The position numbers and the translations under genes are program-made. The notes below the pieces were generated by a model. That model searched no databases, was not told where the DNA came from, and saw nothing but the letters and a program-made list of their open reading frames with translations. Shown here in pieces: positions 5,591-5,664 of a stretch of 5,664 nt of DNA. The stretch spans positions 4,498 to 10,161 of the forward strand of contig MGQK01000009.1 of NCBI GenBank assembly GCA_001797815.1, written 5' to 3'. The DNA is from Deltaproteobacteria bacterium RBG_13_61_14. Lineage in GTDB: Bacteria > RBG-13-61-14. Numbering within the stretch: position 1 is the first letter of the stretch; the number at the start of each line of letters is the position of its first letter.

Positions 5591-5664
5591 ATGAACCGCG
5601 GCCGCTTCCTCAAGGCCGCGGTCGAGGCGACCCGAAAGGCCGGCCAAATCCAGCGCCGGCGCCT
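5591..5664 (+). CDS. N-terminus of a probable inositol monophosphatase family protein (cut by window edge)
   Basis: The ATG comes directly after the TGA of the membrane protein gene, with no gap, and is preceded by GGAGG. Only 24 full codons are visible, beginning M-N-R-G-R-F-L-K-A-A-V-E-A-T-R-K-A-G. The pattern F-L-x-x-A-x-x-A-x-R-x-A-G is the typical first helix of inositol-monophosphatase/SuhB-like proteins, which are Mg2+-dependent sugar or inositol phosphatases. None of the metal-binding motifs lie within the window, so the call rests on this short helix alone. Start and operon arrangement are firm; family is likely but not proven. Confidence 0.6.
   Translation, partial: MNRGRFLKAAVEATRKAGQIQRRR

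Overview
The window looks like chromosomal DNA of a GC-rich bacterium. It has standard codon use, Shine-Dalgarno sites and a sigma70-like -10 box. A glycyl radical enzyme with its activase means that at least part of its life is anaerobic, because the protein radical is destroyed by oxygen. The sequence alone does not fix the phylum. The heptamer repeats between genes, and a small GRE-linked gene unlike those of the best-known GRE loci, would suit an environmental anaerobe such as a Desulfobacterota-like lineage, but that is a guess.

Layout. (1) 2-382, plus strand: the C-terminal end of a gene that runs off the left edge; not recognised. (2) 383-451: a short convergent gap with a T-tract and a small inverted repeat. 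(3) 452-4394, minus strand: a three-gene cluster read right to left. It holds a glycyl radical enzyme (815 aa, Cys458/Glu460 active site, Gly791 radical site), a 148-aa protein that looks SCP2-like, and a radical-SAM activating enzyme with two ferredoxin-type cluster motifs. Heptamer repeats lie in both gaps between these genes. (4) 4395-4537: a divergent intergenic region with a recognisable promoter for each side. (5) 4538-5590, plus strand: a polytopic membrane protein of the LPG-synthase-TM / flippase-like family, followed directly at 5591 by the start of an apparent inositol-monophosphatase-family gene cut by the right edge.

How the genes fit together. The activase should use SAM and reduced [4Fe-4S] clusters to abstract hydrogen from Gly791 of the GRE. 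The Gly radical then makes a Cys458 thiyl radical that attacks the substrate. The single active-site Cys followed by V-E argues against pyruvate formate-lyase and for the eliminase/decarboxylase side of the family (glycerol, propanediol and hydroxyproline dehydratases, choline and isethionate lyases, arylacetate decarboxylases). I cannot assign the substrate. The most unusual element is the small SCP2-like gene between GRE and activase, which may point to a hydrophobic substrate or an accessory role. The plus-strand pair on the right is a separate transcription unit, and its first gene may be translated from a leaderless mRNA.
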